Shown here piece after piece: positions 9,192-20,000 of a stretch of 64,000 nucleotides of DNA. Source of the DNA: Moritella sp. (GTDB lineage: Bacteria > Pseudomonadota > Gammaproteobacteria > Enterobacterales > Moritellaceae); NCBI RefSeq assembly GCF_013215705.1, contig NZ_JABSQR010000006.1, positions 186,001 to 250,000 of the forward strand, in the 5' to 3' direction. Both the position numbers and the translations under genes were made by a program. A model generated the notes under the pieces. The model did no database searches and was not told the origin of the DNA. It was given only the letters and a program-made list of their open reading frames with translations. The first letter of the stretch is position 1; each line of letters starts with the position of its first letter.

Positions 9192-9905
9192 TTATAAAGA
9201 AAGAGTTTCTTTTACAAAGGGGATAGTCAGTCGACGTTGCGCACTAATTGACGCTTGGTCTAATCGATCTAATGTGGCGATGAGCGTTTTCATATCACGT
9301 GATGAACGGTTTAACAGAAAGCGAGCTACATCCATTGGCAGCTTCAATCCTCTAAACTCAGCACGTAGTTGCAGTGCAGCTAACTTGCCATCATCATCCA
9401 ATAACTGCAATTGGTAACTCACACCCCAATCTAATCGCGATAACAGATCTGGTAACTGAATACCTAAATGTCGCGCCGCGCTATTACCGGTGACGATTAG
9501 TGAACCTGGGGTATTTTTATCATGGCTATCGAGCCAACGGTTATAAAAGTTGAATAAGGCCACTTCCCACTCACGGTTCCCCGCGATCAATTCAATATTA
9601 TCGATACATACAAGATCAAGATGTTCCATGCCATCAAGTACGGATGGCGTCATCATAGAAGACATTTCCATCGGTAAATAAGCCGCTGAGCGATCAGCAT
9701 CGGAACATTCAGTACACGTAGCATGAAGTAAATGAGAGGTGCCGGAACTCCGGTTACCAAATAGATAAATAAATGGATCACCGTCGCCTACAGCGGCATT
9801 TTTTAGCGCTGTCAGTAGCTGGACATTAGCACCGGGGTAAAAACTCGCGAAAGTTTCACCATCGGGTAATTGTACTGGTAAAGAAAGTTGTGCTGGAGTG
9901 TTCAA
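9192..9905 (-). CDS. hda: DnaA regulatory inactivator Hda
   Basis: AAA+ protein of the DnaA family that, with the DNA-loaded sliding clamp, stimulates ATP hydrolysis by DnaA and prevents re-initiation. LNTPAQLSLPV at the N-terminus carries the clamp-binding QLSLP. A degenerate Walker A (GNRSSGTSHLL), DLVCIDNIELIAG (Walker B), and DLLSRLDWG follow, ending RRLTIPFVKETLSL. The start TTG at 9905 has AGGG 5 bases upstream; E. coli hda also uses a non-ATG start. An upstream TTG at 9923 lacks a ribosome site. Confidence 0.88.
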   Translation of the reverse strand: MNTPAQLSLPVQLPDGETFASFYPGANVQLLTALKNAAVGDGDPFIYLFGNRSSGTSHLLHATCTECSDADRSAAYLPMEMSSMMTPSVLDGMEHLDLVCIDNIELIAGNREWEVALFNFYNRWLDSHDKNTPGSLIVTGNSAARHLGIQLPDLLSRLDWGVSYQLQLLDDDGKLAALQLRAEFRGLKLPMDVARFLLNRSSRDMKTLIATLDRLDQASISAQRRLTIPFVKETLSL

Positions 9906-10002
9906 TATCACCCTTTCATACAATCATAAGATTAGTGTGGCCATTGTAGCATCTCAATGGCCGATAGAATACGACTAGTAAAAAAACACATTATAAAATT
10001 GC

Positions 10003-11049
10003 TTAATTTATCGCGTTCCACTGGAAATTCATGTCACCAAAGGCATTTTCACTACTTTTGATCCGTTGATCTAACGACAATTCCATTAATAGATCTTGCT
10101 GGGTACCGAGTAACACCAATTTTAATTGAATACTTGATCCTGACACAGCTTCAAGATCAGCTTGAACAACTGCTGATAACTCAGAAAACATCTCAATTAA
10201 CTTGGCATAATCAGTAATGCCAGATACTGCATCAACATTTAAAAACACCACTTCATTATTTCCGGATGCTTTTACGCTATAACGTTCAGCAAGGTGGTTA
10301 GCGAGATTATCTGTTAGTTCGGTACCGATCACAGTAAGCGCACCTTGACCTTGGCCATGCAACCAAACCTCATACGCTTGCTTGCTATTGCTGCGACCAT
10401 ACATACTCCAATCTAGTTTATAATCATCATTCTGTTTAATTATCTTAGCAATAATATAATTGTCAGCGGCATAACGGGTTGAAGCAAGTTCTACCGGATC
10501 GGTAAATTTACCCCATAAATCGCGACTACTTACTTGCAATTGATCATCGAGATCCATGACTGGAAATAATACCGGGATCGCACGTTTATTTGCTTGCGCT
10601 TTAATCGCATCAATAAACTCTGCATAGTCACTGTCACTTTCGCCTCTGACACTGCGGCTAAAATCTTCATCAACGACTAACCACACAATTAACTGTGGAC
10701 GATTCGAGCTCCACACACCAAATTTGCTGCTGCGTAATAAGCGGTTTATTTTTTGATCATTAAAACTTGTTTGTAAATAACGTTCGCCATCAACACGCTC
10801 TTCAGCTTGTTTAACTAAATATTGACGTGCATTGATTAACGCTTTTTTGATTACCGGATCCGCAGTTATTGTGGCATTGCCAGAAACTTTAACCAGCACT
10901 TCAGCAAAGGCGACTTTTTGTAAAGTGCGGTTAGACTGATTATTCTCCGCCATAACAGATGCAGAATACAACTGCTCAACCTCAACCGCACGCGTGGTGA
11001 GAGGGAGAAGAGATAACAATGATAATAAAATAGGAAATAAACGCTTCAT
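10003..11049 (-). CDS. DUF2066 periplasmic protein
   Basis: A 348-residue exported protein with a signal peptide (residues 1-21, cleavage after TTRA). Family features include the VEVEQLYSASV start of the mature protein and AFAEVLVKVSGNATI near 47. DUF2066 genes commonly lie between purM and hda in marine gammaproteobacteria, as here. AAGGA precedes the ATG. Function unknown; an envelope role is only inference from export. Confidence 0.8.
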   Translation of the reverse strand: MKRLFPILLSLLSLLPLTTRAVEVEQLYSASVMAENNQSNRTLQKVAFAEVLVKVSGNATITADPVIKKALINARQYLVKQAEERVDGERYLQTSFNDQKINRLLRSSKFGVWSSNRPQLIVWLVVDEDFSRSVRGESDSDYAEFIDAIKAQANKRAIPVLFPVMDLDDQLQVSSRDLWGKFTDPVELASTRYAADNYIIAKIIKQNDDYKLDWSMYGRSNSKQAYEVWLHGQGQGALTVIGTELTDNLANHLAERYSVKASGNNEVVFLNVDAVSGITDYAKLIEMFSELSAVVQADLEAVSGSSIQLKLVLLGTQQDLLMELSLDQRIKSSENAFGDMNFQWNAIN

Positions 11050-11219
11050 ACGATCCTTTTAAGAGTAACGTGATGACTCAAATTGATGATGGGATAATAA
11101 TAACCAAACCATTCGCTATGTCCAAACATATTCCATCGCATTAACTAATTAGCGAGATAGAGAAAGAGTGACCATACTAAAGTATCAAGGAGTTAGATTA
11201 AAATGAAGGAATAATAGCG

Positions 11220-11336
11220 ATGGATAATAAACAAACTGAAAATGACCGATATTTTGATATCGATATTGAAGAGATATATGTATTAAATATATTGTTGCTG
11301 TGGGGCGGATATCTAATCGGAAATCAAGCTGAGTAA
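11220..11336 (+). CDS. Possible small protein of 38 residues
   Basis: An ATG with AAGGA 9 bases upstream opens a 38-codon frame. The acidic N-terminal half (DRYFDIDIEEIY) is followed by a short hydrophobic stretch (LNILLLWGGYLIG). No homologue is recognised. It lies opposite the upp-DUF2066 direction in an intergenic gap. It could be a small membrane protein or chance. Confidence 0.3.
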   Translation: MDNKQTENDRYFDIDIEEIYVLNILLLWGGYLIGNQAE

Positions 11337-11362
11337 AAGAAAGAAAGAACAAAAGAACAAAG

Positions 11363-11393
11363 AAACAGACATCAATAGTAGCGGCTGATGTCT
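11363..11393 (-). terminator. Terminator of upp
   Basis: ACAGACATCA pairs with TGATGTCTGT. On the minus strand the stem is followed by TTTCTTTGTTCTTTTG. Confidence 0.7.
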
Positions 11394-11423
11394 GTCGAAC
11401 TCAATTAAGATCTTATCTGGATA

Positions 11424-12050
11424 CTATTTAGTACCAAAGATCTTATCGCCTGCGTCACCAAGACCAGGAACGATATAACCTTTTTCGTCTAAACGCTCAT
11501 CAATAGATGCAGTGTAAAGTTCGATATCTGGGTGTGCTTCTTCTAACGCTTTTAGACCTTCTGGTGCCGCAACAAGAACAAGTACTTTAATGCGTTTACA
11601 ACCTTTTGCTTTTAACAGATCTAATGTTGAGATCATAGAACCACCCGTTGCTAACATCGGGTCAATTACAATCGCTAAACGCTGGTCAATACTGTGAACG
11701 ATTTTTTCAAAGTAAGGTATTGCTTCTAATGTTTCTTCATCGCGGTAGATACCAACAACGCTTACTCGTGCACTTGGCATATGTTCTAACACACCATCCA
11801 TCATGCCTAAACCAGCACGTAGAATTGGAACAACAGTTACTTTCTTGCCTTTGATTTGATCAACGGTAACATCACCATTCCAACCTTCAATGGTCTTCTG
11901 CTCTAGCTCTAAATCAGCCGTTGCTTCATAAGTAAGTAGGCTACCCACTTCTGTGGCTAATTCACGAAAACGTTTAGTACTGATATCAGCCGCGCGCATT
12001 AAACCCAATTTATGACGTACTAACGGGTGTTTAACCTCAACAACTTTCAT
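11424..12050 (-). CDS. upp: Uracil phosphoribosyltransferase
   Basis: Makes UMP from uracil and PRPP in pyrimidine salvage (cytosol). The 208 residues match the family fully: [19 protein letters not shown] at the N-terminus, [13 protein letters not shown] near 76, the PRPP loop [11 protein letters not shown] near 128, and [18 protein letters not shown] at the end. AGGAG precedes the ATG. It is divergent from purM, an arrangement also found in E. coli. Confidence 0.96.
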   Translation of the reverse strand: MKVVEVKHPLVRHKLGLMRAADISTKRFRELATEVGSLLTYEATADLELEQKTIEGWNGDVTVDQIKGKKVTVVPILRAGLGMMDGVLEHMPSARVSVVGIYRDEETLEAIPYFEKIVHSIDQRLAIVIDPMLATGGSMISTLDLLKAKGCKRIKVLVLVAAPEGLKALEEAHPDIELYTASIDERLDEKGYIVPGLGDAGDKIFGTK

Positions 12051-12188
12051 GGAATCTCCTAATAAAATAAAATCAAAGTAAGTGCAATATAAAAACGCGT
12101 AATATTACCAATAACGCCAATATAATGATAGCTTATTCCAAGGAAAAGCCAGAGTTAAGAATAAAATCTATTAGCAGGTCAAACAAGG

Positions 12189-12194
12189 TATAAT
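12189..12194 (+). promoter_or_regulatory. Possible -10 element for purM-purN
   Basis: A TATAAT hexamer lies 84 bases before the purM start. No good -35 hexamer is seen at 16-18 bases, and no clear PurR operator is visible in the upp-purM gap. Confidence 0.35.
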
Positions 12195-12277
12195 ATTGTT
12201 TCTATTCTGTGATTAAAATTGTTAACATGGCGGCGATTTTTTAATCCAATTGATACGATTAGTTTGTGAGGGATCCA

Positions 12278-13318
12278 GTGAGCAACCAAAATACTTCTCT
12301 AAGTTATAAAGATGCAGGCGTTGATATTGACGCAGGTAATGCATTAGTAGAACGCATTAAAGGTGTAGCGAAAAAAACTAAACGCCCAGAAGTTATGGGC
12401 GGTCTAGGTGGCTTCGGCGCTCTTTGCCAAATACCTACTGGTTATAAAGAACCAGTGTTGGTCGCAGGAACAGACGGTGTAGGAACTAAACTACGCCTCG
12501 CTATCGATTTAGCTAAATATGATACGGTTGGTATTGATTTAGTTGCTATGTGTGTGAACGACCTTATTGTACAAGGTGCTGAACCACTATTCTTCTTAGA
12601 TTACTATGCAACAGGCAAGCTAGATGTAGATGTAGCGACAGCTGTTGTTACCGGTATCGGCGAAGGTTGTTTATTATCTGGCTGTGCATTAACAGGTGGT
12701 GAAACAGCTGAAATGCCAGGTATGTACCACGATAAAGATTTTGACATTGCTGGCTTCTGTGTTGGTATTGTTGAGAAAGCAAATATCATTGACGGCACTA
12801 AAGTTGCTGCGGGTGATAAACTTATTGCTTTAGGATCGAGTGGCCCTCACTCAAACGGCTATTCTTTAGTGCGTAAGATCCTTGAAGTTTCAAAAGCAGA
12901 TCCAAGTCAAGCATTTGGTGATTCAACGCTAGGTGATACGCTGCTAACGCCAACTAACATCTATGTTAAGTCTGTGCTAGCTGTGCTAAAAGAGTGTGAA
13001 GTTCATGCTTTATCACACATTACTGGTGGTGGCTTCTGGGAAAATATCCCACGTGTACTACCAGCACTAACAAAAGCGGTCATTGATGAAAATAGCTGGC
13101 AGTGGCCTGAAATTTTCAACTGGTTACAAGAAAAAGGTAACGTTGAACGTACAGAAATGTATCGTACGTTTAACTGTGGTGTAGGTATGGTTATTGCGCT
13201 ACCTGAATCACAAGTTGAAAAAGCACTGGAAATCTTCACTGCACACGGCGAAAATGCGTGGCTAATCGGTGAAATTGCAGACGCTGCAGAAAATGAAGAA
13301 CAAGTAGAGATAAAATAA
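12278..13318 (+). CDS. purM: Phosphoribosylformylglycinamidine cyclo-ligase (AIR synthetase)
   Basis: Fifth step of purine synthesis: FGAM plus ATP to AIR. Strong full-length match to the family: [52 protein letters not shown] and [13 protein letters not shown] chose the GTG at 12278 (GAGGG upstream), giving [12 protein letters not shown] as in relatives; an in-frame GTG at 12266 overlaps the ribosome site. The stop TAA and the purN ATG share one base, so the two are coupled. Confidence 0.95.
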   Translation: MSNQNTSLSYKDAGVDIDAGNALVERIKGVAKKTKRPEVMGGLGGFGALCQIPTGYKEPVLVAGTDGVGTKLRLAIDLAKYDTVGIDLVAMCVNDLIVQGAEPLFFLDYYATGKLDVDVATAVVTGIGEGCLLSGCALTGGETAEMPGMYHDKDFDIAGFCVGIVEKANIIDGTKVAAGDKLIALGSSGPHSNGYSLVRKILEVSKADPSQAFGDSTLGDTLLTPTNIYVKSVLAVLKECEVHALSHITGGGFWENIPRVLPALTKAVIDENSWQWPEIFNWLQEKGNVERTEMYRTFNCGVGMVIALPESQVEKALEIFTAHGENAWLIGEIADAAENEEQVEIK

Positions 13319-13965
13319 TGTCTAAACAAGCATCTATCGTAGTATTAGTGTCTGGTAATGGCAGTAATTTACAAACCATTCTAGACCAGTGCGAACAAGG
13401 TTCTATTAACGGTAAAGTAACTGCCGTTTTTAGTAACAAAAGTACTGCTTATGGCTTAGAGCGAGCACAACAAGCAGGTGTGGACGCAATATCACTGGCT
13501 CAAGGTGATTTTGCTGACCGTGCTGCATTTGATGCCGAGTTAATGACACAAATAGATCAGTATCAACCCGATCTAATTGTGTTAGCAGGCTATATGCGTA
13601 TTCTGAGTGATAACTTTGTACAGCACTATGCTGGCAAGATGCTTAATATACATCCTTCTCTATTACCTAAATATCCAGGTTTAGATACACATCAACGTGC
13701 AATTGATAATGGCGATGAAGAACACGGTGCTTCAGTGCACTTTGTTACGCAAGAATTAGATTCCGGTCCTGTTATCTTGCAAGCCAAAGTACCTGTATTT
13801 GCTGACGATAGCGTCGATGATTTAAGTTCGCGGGTGCAAACTCAAGAACATATGATCTATCCTATGGTTGTGCAATGGTTCTGCGCTGAACGGTTAGCGA
13901 TGACCGATGGTAATGCCGTACTTGATGGTAAAGAATTAGCACCAAGCGGTTACGCTGCTGACTAA
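13318..13965 (+). CDS. purN: Phosphoribosylglycinamide formyltransferase 1
   Basis: Transfers a formyl group from 10-formyl-THF to GAR, third step of purine synthesis. Family motifs: VLVSGNGSNLQTIL at the N-terminus, LAGYMRILSDNFV near 94, the catalytic region NIHPSLLPKYPGLDTHQRAI near 110, and HFVTQELDSGPVILQA. It overlaps purM by one base. It ends at a strong terminator. Confidence 0.95.
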   Translation: MSKQASIVVLVSGNGSNLQTILDQCEQGSINGKVTAVFSNKSTAYGLERAQQAGVDAISLAQGDFADRAAFDAELMTQIDQYQPDLIVLAGYMRILSDNFVQHYAGKMLNIHPSLLPKYPGLDTHQRAIDNGDEEHGASVHFVTQELDSGPVILQAKVPVFADDSVDDLSSRVQTQEHMIYPMVVQWFCAERLAMTDGNAVLDGKELAPSGYAAD

Positions 13966-13989
13966 GTTAATTCATTGAACCTAGATAAT

Positions 13990-14027
13990 AAAAAGCCTTT
14001 ATCGCATTACTGCATAAAGGCTTTTTT
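13990..14027. terminator. Bidirectional terminator between purN and yafJ
   Basis: AAAAGCCTTTAT pairs with ATAAAGGCTTTT and is followed by more T residues. Confidence 0.85.
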
Positions 14028-14064
14028 GTGACTGTAATTTTTATAGCGGTAATCAAATTAAGCG

Positions 14065-14841
14065 CTACTTATTCGTTAGCATGATCGTGCCGCGACAGAA
14101 CACACAATACTCACCCGGCTGCATTTTGTGCCACACTTCATTATCCGTCAGCGGTTGTGTCGCGATTATAGCGACAACATCAGAGTCTGACGTTTCATTC
14201 GCAAAATTAATTTCAATATTTTCATCAATTAACTGGGCATGACCAAACGGTGCTTCACGTATAATATGATGTAAATTATTAGTACAGTAAGCAAATACAA
14301 AGTCGCCATCTGTTAATAACAAATTAAACACACCTAATGCCCTTAACTGATCACATAAGTTAGCAATAAAGCGAAACACAGGTTTCATATCATCAGGCTT
14401 AACTGGAAACTGTTTACTTACTTCTTGTAAGATCCAACAGAATGCGAGCTCACTGTCAGTCTCACCAATTGGCGTATAAAAACCCGTCGCTAAACCTTGA
14501 TAATCGGTTAGTTGACCATTATGCGCATAAGTCCAATTTTTACCCCAAAACTCACGGGTAAAAGGATGGGTATTTTCTAATGCCACACCACCCCGATTAG
14601 CTTGGCGAATATGTGAAATAACCGCTTGGCTTTTAATCGGGTAATTTTTGACTAATTGCGCGACTTTCGATTCACAGCTTGGCTTGGGATCACGAAAAGT
14701 ACGGCAACCTTTGCCTTCATAAAAAGTAATTCCCCAACCATCAGAATGCGGTCCAGTCTTACCACCACGCTGCATCAGCCCAGAAAAACTAAAACAAATG
14801 TCGGTAGGTACATTTGCGCTCATACCTAATAATTCACACAT
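14065..14841 (-). CDS. yafJ: Class II glutamine amidotransferase-like protein YafJ
   Basis: N-terminal nucleophile amidohydrolase domain with Cys2 as nucleophile (MCELLGMSANVPTD). DGWGITFYEG near 39, SHIRQANRG near 75, and THPF plus YAHNGQL near 91-112 form the glutaminase site. The amidotransferase acceptor is unknown. It lies beside gmhA, as in E. coli. Confidence 0.87.
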   Translation of the reverse strand: MCELLGMSANVPTDICFSFSGLMQRGGKTGPHSDGWGITFYEGKGCRTFRDPKPSCESKVAQLVKNYPIKSQAVISHIRQANRGGVALENTHPFTREFWGKNWTYAHNGQLTDYQGLATGFYTPIGETDSELAFCWILQEVSKQFPVKPDDMKPVFRFIANLCDQLRALGVFNLLLTDGDFVFAYCTNNLHHIIREAPFGHAQLIDENIEINFANETSDSDVVAIIATQPLTDNEVWHKMQPGEYCVFCRGTIMLTNK

Positions 14842-15010
14842 ATACTGATAACTTCACTTTTATAGCTGACAACATTAACCTCAGGGTTAAATTAATTTTA
14901 CACTCTTTCATTCTACTTAATGCCAAGCCGCTGTCTACGGTAAATACCACAATAAACGGTATTATTGGCTACTGTCATATAACGAAAGTCATATAACAAA
15001 ATACTTTAGT

Positions 15011-15601
15011 TTAATCGGCATAACCCATCATTTTTTCAATTAACTGGATCAATAAGTGGATCACTTTAATGTGGATCTCTTGAATACGGTCAGCATAACC
15101 AAAGTGTGGCACGCGAATTTCGATATCAGCGATACCCGCCATTTTACCGCCGTCTTTACCCGTTAAGGCAATCGTTTTCATGCCTTTTGCTTTCGCTGCC
15201 GCAAATGCATTGATTACATTTTGTGAGTTACCACTGGTACTTAACCCTAATAACACATCACCTTGCTGGCCAATGCCTTCAACATAACGTGAAAATACAT
15301 ATTCATAGCCAAAATCGTTGCTAACACAAGACATATGGCTCACATCAGAGATTGCAATACCTGGCATTGCAGGACGATTTTCACGATAACGGCCTGATAA
15401 CTCTTCAGCAAAATGCATCGCATCACAATGTGAACCGCCATTACCACAAGATAATACTTTACCACCGGCTTTAAATGAATCAGCTAATAATACCGCTGCG
15501 GCTTCAATATTTTCACTCTGTTTCGGGTCTGCTAAAAAATCATTTAAAACTTTTGCTGCTTCGACTAATTCTTGCTGAATTAAGCCTTGATAATTTGTCA
15601 T
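15011..15601 (-). CDS. gmhA: Sedoheptulose 7-phosphate isomerase
   Basis: First step of ADP-heptose synthesis for the lipopolysaccharide core. A SIS-fold protein of 196 residues with [20 protein letters not shown] near 52, [13 protein letters not shown] near 117, [12 protein letters not shown], and [15 protein letters not shown] at the C-terminus with metal-binding His. Divergent from fadE, as in E. coli (lpcA-fadE). Confidence 0.95.
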   Translation of the reverse strand: MTNYQGLIQQELVEAAKVLNDFLADPKQSENIEAAAVLLADSFKAGGKVLSCGNGGSHCDAMHFAEELSGRYRENRPAMPGIAISDVSHMSCVSNDFGYEYVFSRYVEGIGQQGDVLLGLSTSGNSQNVINAFAAAKAKGMKTIALTGKDGGKMAGIADIEIRVPHFGYADRIQEIHIKVIHLLIQLIEKMMGYAD

Positions 15602-16037
15602 TTATTATCGCCTCTATGCCTAAAATATATTTCTATAATAGTACTATTGTTTCACAAAATAATGTACCTATATCACCCACATAAATAAAAACTTAAACAT
15701 CATCAAAAATAAGCGAAAGGCATTAAAAAGTGCTTAGTTAACACCCACTTAATACCTACTTATGAGTAAGTTAAAGTCCAATTTCTTGACCAAACTGACC
15801 TAAAATAAAAACAAATCGGCAATTAAATTATCAATTCAATAACGCTATTATCAGTGAACACTTGTAACCCCAATGGGGCAAAAACAAGCGTTTAGTTACA
15901 GGTTCTATAAATAGTATGTAAATTGCATGTAAAAAACTTGCTAATTTAATAATTATCAACTAGAACTAATACTCAAACCAGTCTTCTGGTCTGACCTCTG
16001 ACTTTGCTATTTAGTTGCTTAATGAAAGGAGAAAATC
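15602..16037. other. 436-base divergent regulatory region gmhA / fadE
   Basis: AT-rich and without a convincing reading frame. The only clear element is the FadR-type operator close to fadE. Promoters for both genes must lie here, but I cannot assign the hexamers confidently. Confidence 0.6.
15984..16000 (+). promoter_or_regulatory. FadR-type operator upstream of fadE
   Basis: The 17 bases include CTGGTCTGACC, the core of the known FadR site in which CTGGT and GACC half-sites flank a central base pair. It lies 37 bases before the fadE start, suited to repression that is relieved by long-chain acyl-CoA. Confidence 0.7.
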
Positions 16038-18554
16038 ATGGCAACCACAATTTCACTATTAGCCTTAGTGGCAATATTTGGTACATTATCTTACCAAAGA
16101 GCATCATTAGCTGCTTTTACTGGTGCGTTTTTTATTGCACTTGCAGCCGTTTCATATTTCGGTGATGTGCCATTAGCTATCTGGATAATAACAGCTGTAA
16201 TTGCGATACCATTAAATATAACCAGTATTCGTCAAAGCTATTTAACAGCGCCTATCTTAAAAGGCTTCCGTAAGATCATGCCGGAAATGTCTCAAACAGA
16301 GACTGAAGCATTAGAAGCCGGTACCACTTGGTGGGACGCAGATTTATTCAGCGGCAAACCAAATTGGGAAAAACTTCATAACGTGCCAGTGCCAACGCTG
16401 ACTGCTGAGGAACGTGCTTTTCTAGACGGTCCAGTTGAAGAAGCATGTCGTATGGCTGATGAGTTTGATATCACACATAACCGTGCTGATTTACCTCCAG
16501 AGCTGTGGGAATTCCTTAAAAATAAGGGTTTCTTCGCCATGATCATCAAGAAAAAATACGGTGGTCTCGAATTCTCTGCATTAGCACAATCAATGGTACT
16601 ACAAAAATTAACTGGCTCAAGCGCTGTAATGGCGAGTACAGTTGGTGTACCTAACTCATTAGGACCTGGTGAATTATTACAACACTATGGTACTAAAGAG
16701 CAACAAGATTACTACCTTCCTCGTCTTGCTACTGGTGAAGAAATTCCATGTTTCGCACTAACAAGTCCTGAAGCTGGTTCTGATGCAGGTGCGATCCCTG
16801 ATTTCGGTATCATATGTAAAGGCGAATTCGAAGGTAAAGAAGTTCTCGGTATGAAACTGACTTGGAACAAACGCTACATTACACTGGCACCAATTGCGAC
16901 TGTACTTGGTCTTGCGATTAAACTGCGCGACCCAGATGGTCTAATCGGTGATAAAGTAGACATCGGTATTACTTGTGCGCTTATCCCTACGGATATCTCA
17001 GGTGTTGAGACGGGTCGTCGTCATTTCCCACTTAATTTACCGTTCCAAAATGGTCCAACTAAAGGTAACGAAGTATTCGTACCATTAGATTACATTATTG
17101 GTGGACCAGAAATGGCTGGTCAAGGCTGGCGTATGCTGGTTGAGTGTCTATCTGTGGGTCGTGGTATCACGCTACCGTCTTGCTCTGCAGGTGCCGTTAA
17201 GATGGCTGCACTAGGCCTGGGTTCTTACACTGCTATCCGTCGCCAATTTAAAGTTGCGATTGGTAAAATGGAAGGTATCGAAGAGCCACTAGCACGTATT
17301 GGTGGTAATGCTTACCTTATGGGTGCAGCATCGACGTTAACAACAAGTGCCATTGATTTAGGTGAAAAACCATCTGTGATCACTGCGATTATTAAAATGC
17401 ATTTAACCGACCGCGCACAGAAATGTGCAATCGATGCAATGGACATCTCAGGTGGTAAAGGTATCTGTCTTGGTCCAAATAATATGGCAGGTCGTAGTTA
17501 CCAAGCGGCGCCAATTGCAATTACGGTAGAAGGTGCAAACATTCTAACCCGTAACTTGATTATTTATGGTCAAGGGGCTATCCGCTGTCATCCGTTCGTA
17601 TTAGCTGAATTAAATGCAGCAGCACTTGAAGATCAAAACAAAAGCTTACAAGACTTTGATGCCGCATTATTCGGTCACGTTGGTTTTGCAATGTCTAACT
17701 TCTTCCGTTCATTTGTAATGGGTATTACTAACGGTAAAGGTTCTGCAGCTCCATTTAAAGATGAAACTGCACAATACTACCAACAGATGAACCGTTTAAG
17801 TGCTAACTTAGCCTTCCTATCTGATGTAGCGATGGGTGTTCTTGGTGGTGAACTTAAACGTAAAGAACGTGTTTCAGCACGTCTAGGTGATATCTTAAGT
17901 CAACTGTACTTATCATCTGCAACGCTAAAACGTTTTGAAGATGAAGGTCGTCAAAAAGATGATTTACCATTCGTTCATTGGGCACTACAAGATTCATTAT
18001 TTAAAGCTGAGCAAGCAATTGATGAGTTATTACGTAACTTCCCTGTTCGTGTTGTAGGTATCGCACTTCGTGCAATGGTATTGCCAGCTGGTACGCGTCT
18101 ATCACGTCCAACTGATAAGCTAGACCATGTTGTAGCCGCTTTACTACAAGTTCCTTCTGCAGCGCGTAGCCGTCTAGCAACAGACATGTACCTAACTGAA
18201 GAAGAAGGCAATCCTGTTGGTCTACAAGAGAAAGCCTTAAGAGACATCATTGTTGCTGAGCCTATCTTCATCCGTGTTTGTAAAGAGAATGGTGTTAGAT
18301 TACCATTTATCTACCTAGACAAATTTGCTGACGAAGCACTGGTTAACAAACAGATCACAGCAGATGAAGCAGAACTATTGAAAGTTGCTGAAGAAGGTCG
18401 TTTACGTACGATTAACGTTGATGACTTTGATCCGGAAGTACTTGCTGCAGATAAATCGTTAGTTAACCAACTAAACGGTGACTGGCGTGCACGTGCAAAT
18501 GGTACAGCTAAACCAACTAAAAATAAAAAAGTAAAAACTGAAGCGGTTGCTTAG
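16038..18554 (+). CDS. fadE: Acyl-CoA dehydrogenase FadE
   Basis: FAD enzyme for the first oxidation of fatty acid beta-oxidation. Two hydrophobic segments (about 2-22 and 25-68) suggest membrane association, followed by the dehydrogenase N-terminal, middle ([17 protein letters not shown] near 245) and C-terminal parts ([20 protein letters not shown] near 495) and the DUF1974 tail from about 550. The length of 838 compares with 814 in E. coli. AAAGGAG lies 9 bases before the ATG. A FadR-type operator lies just upstream. Confidence 0.95.
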   Translation: MATTISLLALVAIFGTLSYQRASLAAFTGAFFIALAAVSYFGDVPLAIWIITAVIAIPLNITSIRQSYLTAPILKGFRKIMPEMSQTETEALEAGTTWWDADLFSGKPNWEKLHNVPVPTLTAEERAFLDGPVEEACRMADEFDITHNRADLPPELWEFLKNKGFFAMIIKKKYGGLEFSALAQSMVLQKLTGSSAVMASTVGVPNSLGPGELLQHYGTKEQQDYYLPRLATGEEIPCFALTSPEAGSDAGAIPDFGIICKGEFEGKEVLGMKLTWNKRYITLAPIATVLGLAIKLRDPDGLIGDKVDIGITCALIPTDISGVETGRRHFPLNLPFQNGPTKGNEVFVPLDYIIGGPEMAGQGWRMLVECLSVGRGITLPSCSAGAVKMAALGLGSYTAIRRQFKVAIGKMEGIEEPLARIGGNAYLMGAASTLTTSAIDLGEKPSVITAIIKMHLTDRAQKCAIDAMDISGGKGICLGPNNMAGRSYQAAPIAITVEGANILTRNLIIYGQGAIRCHPFVLAELNAAALEDQNKSLQDFDAALFGHVGFAMSNFFRSFVMGITNGKGSAAPFKDETAQYYQQMNRLSANLAFLSDVAMGVLGGELKRKERVSARLGDILSQLYLSSATLKRFEDEGRQKDDLPFVHWALQDSLFKAEQAIDELLRNFPVRVVGIALRAMVLPAGTRLSRPTDKLDHVVAALLQVPSAARSRLATDMYLTEEEGNPVGLQEKALRDIIVAEPIFIRVCKENGVRLPFIYLDKFADEALVNKQITADEAELLKVAEEGRLRTINVDDFDPEVLAADKSLVNQLNGDWRARANGTAKPTKNKKVKTEAVA

Positions 18555-18603
18555 GTCGTTACGAAACAAGTCGCGATGAATCAGTAATGATTAATCGCAA
18601 CAT

Positions 18604-18648
18604 AAAAAAATCCCACTGGTCATCATTGATGACAGTGGGATTTTTTTT
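18604..18648. terminator. Bidirectional terminator between fadE and pepB
   Basis: AAAAATCCCACTG pairs with CAGTGGGATTTTT, and both sides have long A/T runs. The genes converge. Confidence 0.88.
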
Positions 18649-18689
18649 AGCTGTTAAATTTTATAACCACAGAAATTGAAGCTAATAAC

Positions 18690-20000
18690 TTAAGCGTCTA
18701 GTAATGTTTTAGCTAATGTACGTATACCGTGCCCTTTCGCGCCAGTCGCCCATAAATCATTGGCCGCTTTTTGATACGAACCCGCTAAATCTAAATGTAA
18801 CCAACCTTGCCCATCTTCACGCACAAAACGCGATAAGAATGCTGCAGCTGTAGATGCCCCAGCACGTCCTTCTCCGGCATGGATGTTCGCCATATCAGCA
18901 AAACTTGATGGTAACTGTTGTTGATGCCATTTTTCTAAAGGCAGCTGCCAAGCAAACTCATTTTCTGCTTTCGCATTCGCCAAGAAAGAGTTAACAAAAT
19001 CCTGATCAAAGCCAAATACCGCATTATAATCACGGCCAAGCGCCATCTTAGCAGCACCAGTCAATGTCGCAGCATCAATCAAACGCTGAGGCGAGTTTTC
19101 TTCGGCGGCAAGTAAACCGTCAGCTAAGACTAACCGACCTTCAGCATCGGTATTAAGTACTTCTACTGTAATATCATTTTTGTACTTGATGATATCACCG
19201 AGTTTAAATGCATTGCTGCTGATCATGTTTTCTGCACAGCATAAGAATAACTGCACGCGTTGGTTTAAACCTTGGCGGATTGCTAATGCTAGCGCGCCAG
19301 TCAATGTCGCCGCGCCGCCCATATCACTCTTCATGGCAGTCATTGGCTCTGATGGTTTAATGCTGTAACCGCCCGAGTCAAACGTAATGCCCTTACCTAC
19401 TAATGCTGTCACTACAGGTGCATCAGCGTCACCCGTAGGATTGAAATCCAATTGCAGCATTGCAGGCGGATGTTGACTGCCACGACCAACAGTATGGATA
19501 CCCGTAAAACCATGGGTTAACAAATCATCGCCAGCAATAATTTTGTAAGTAATCGATTCTGGTGCCAATTGTAATAATAAGTCTGCCGCACTTTGCGCTA
19601 ATTTAAGCGGATACATTTCTTCTGCATCGGTATTAATGGTTTTACGCACCCAATGGCTGGCTTGTTGAAAATCAATAAACGCCTTTTTTTCAATACTGCT
19701 CACTTGATCTAAACCAAAACAAGCTTGTTGATTTTCTTTCGCGGTGTAATAACCTTGATCAAATGCAATACGTAATTCAGTATTCCATAACTCGCCTTTT
19801 AAGGTTACTTTGCCTATGCCTTGATTCGATAGCTTACGTGCAGCACGTTGTACTTGTAATGCACTCTCGGCACCAAGATCTGCACTGTCTTCATCGAGGT
19901 GAATAAATGTATTCCCCGCATTGAAACTAATTAATGCATTCTTGCCCCAAAAACCTTCCGCAGGCGCAAGCGTTAGTTCAACGTTCATGAAATCCTTCAT
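18690..20000 (-). CDS. pepB: Peptidase B (M17 leucyl aminopeptidase)
   Basis: Cytosolic metal-dependent aminopeptidase. Catalytic and metal motifs: LVGKGITFDSGGYSIKPSEP near 210, KSDMGGAATLTGALALA near 232, and the family signature NTDAEGRLVLADGL near 290. At 436 residues it fits PepB rather than the 500-residue PepA. Two start codons (20000 and 19988) both have AGGA upstream. In E. coli pepB directly follows iscX; here the iscX end is about 6 kb away, with the accessory island between. Confidence 0.94.
   Translation of the reverse strand: MKDFMNVELTLAPAEGFWGKNALISFNAGNTFIHLDEDSADLGAESALQVQRAARKLSNQGIGKVTLKGELWNTELRIAFDQGYYTAKENQQACFGLDQVSSIEKKAFIDFQQASHWVRKTINTDAEEMYPLKLAQSAADLLLQLAPESITYKIIAGDDLLTHGFTGIHTVGRGSQHPPAMLQLDFNPTGDADAPVVTALVGKGITFDSGGYSIKPSEPMTAMKSDMGGAATLTGALALAIRQGLNQRVQLFLCCAENMISSNAFKLGDIIKYKNDITVEVLNTDAEGRLVLADGLLAAEENSPQRLIDAATLTGAAKMALGRDYNAVFGFDQDFVNSFLANAKAENEFAWQLPLEKWHQQQLPSSFADMANIHAGEGRAGASTAAAFLSRFVREDGQGWLHLDLAGSYQKAANDLWATGAKGHGIRTLAKTLLDA

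Larger units (their letters stand above)
11050..11423. other. 374-base region between the DUF2066 gene and upp
   Basis: It holds the DUF2066 promoter region, one possible 38-codon gene (11220-11336), and the upp terminator hairpin. Nothing else is seen. Confidence 0.6.

Noticed and set aside
12060-12277. PurR operator before purM
   Set aside because: No sequence close to the known ACGCAAACGTTTTCGT-type site could be found.
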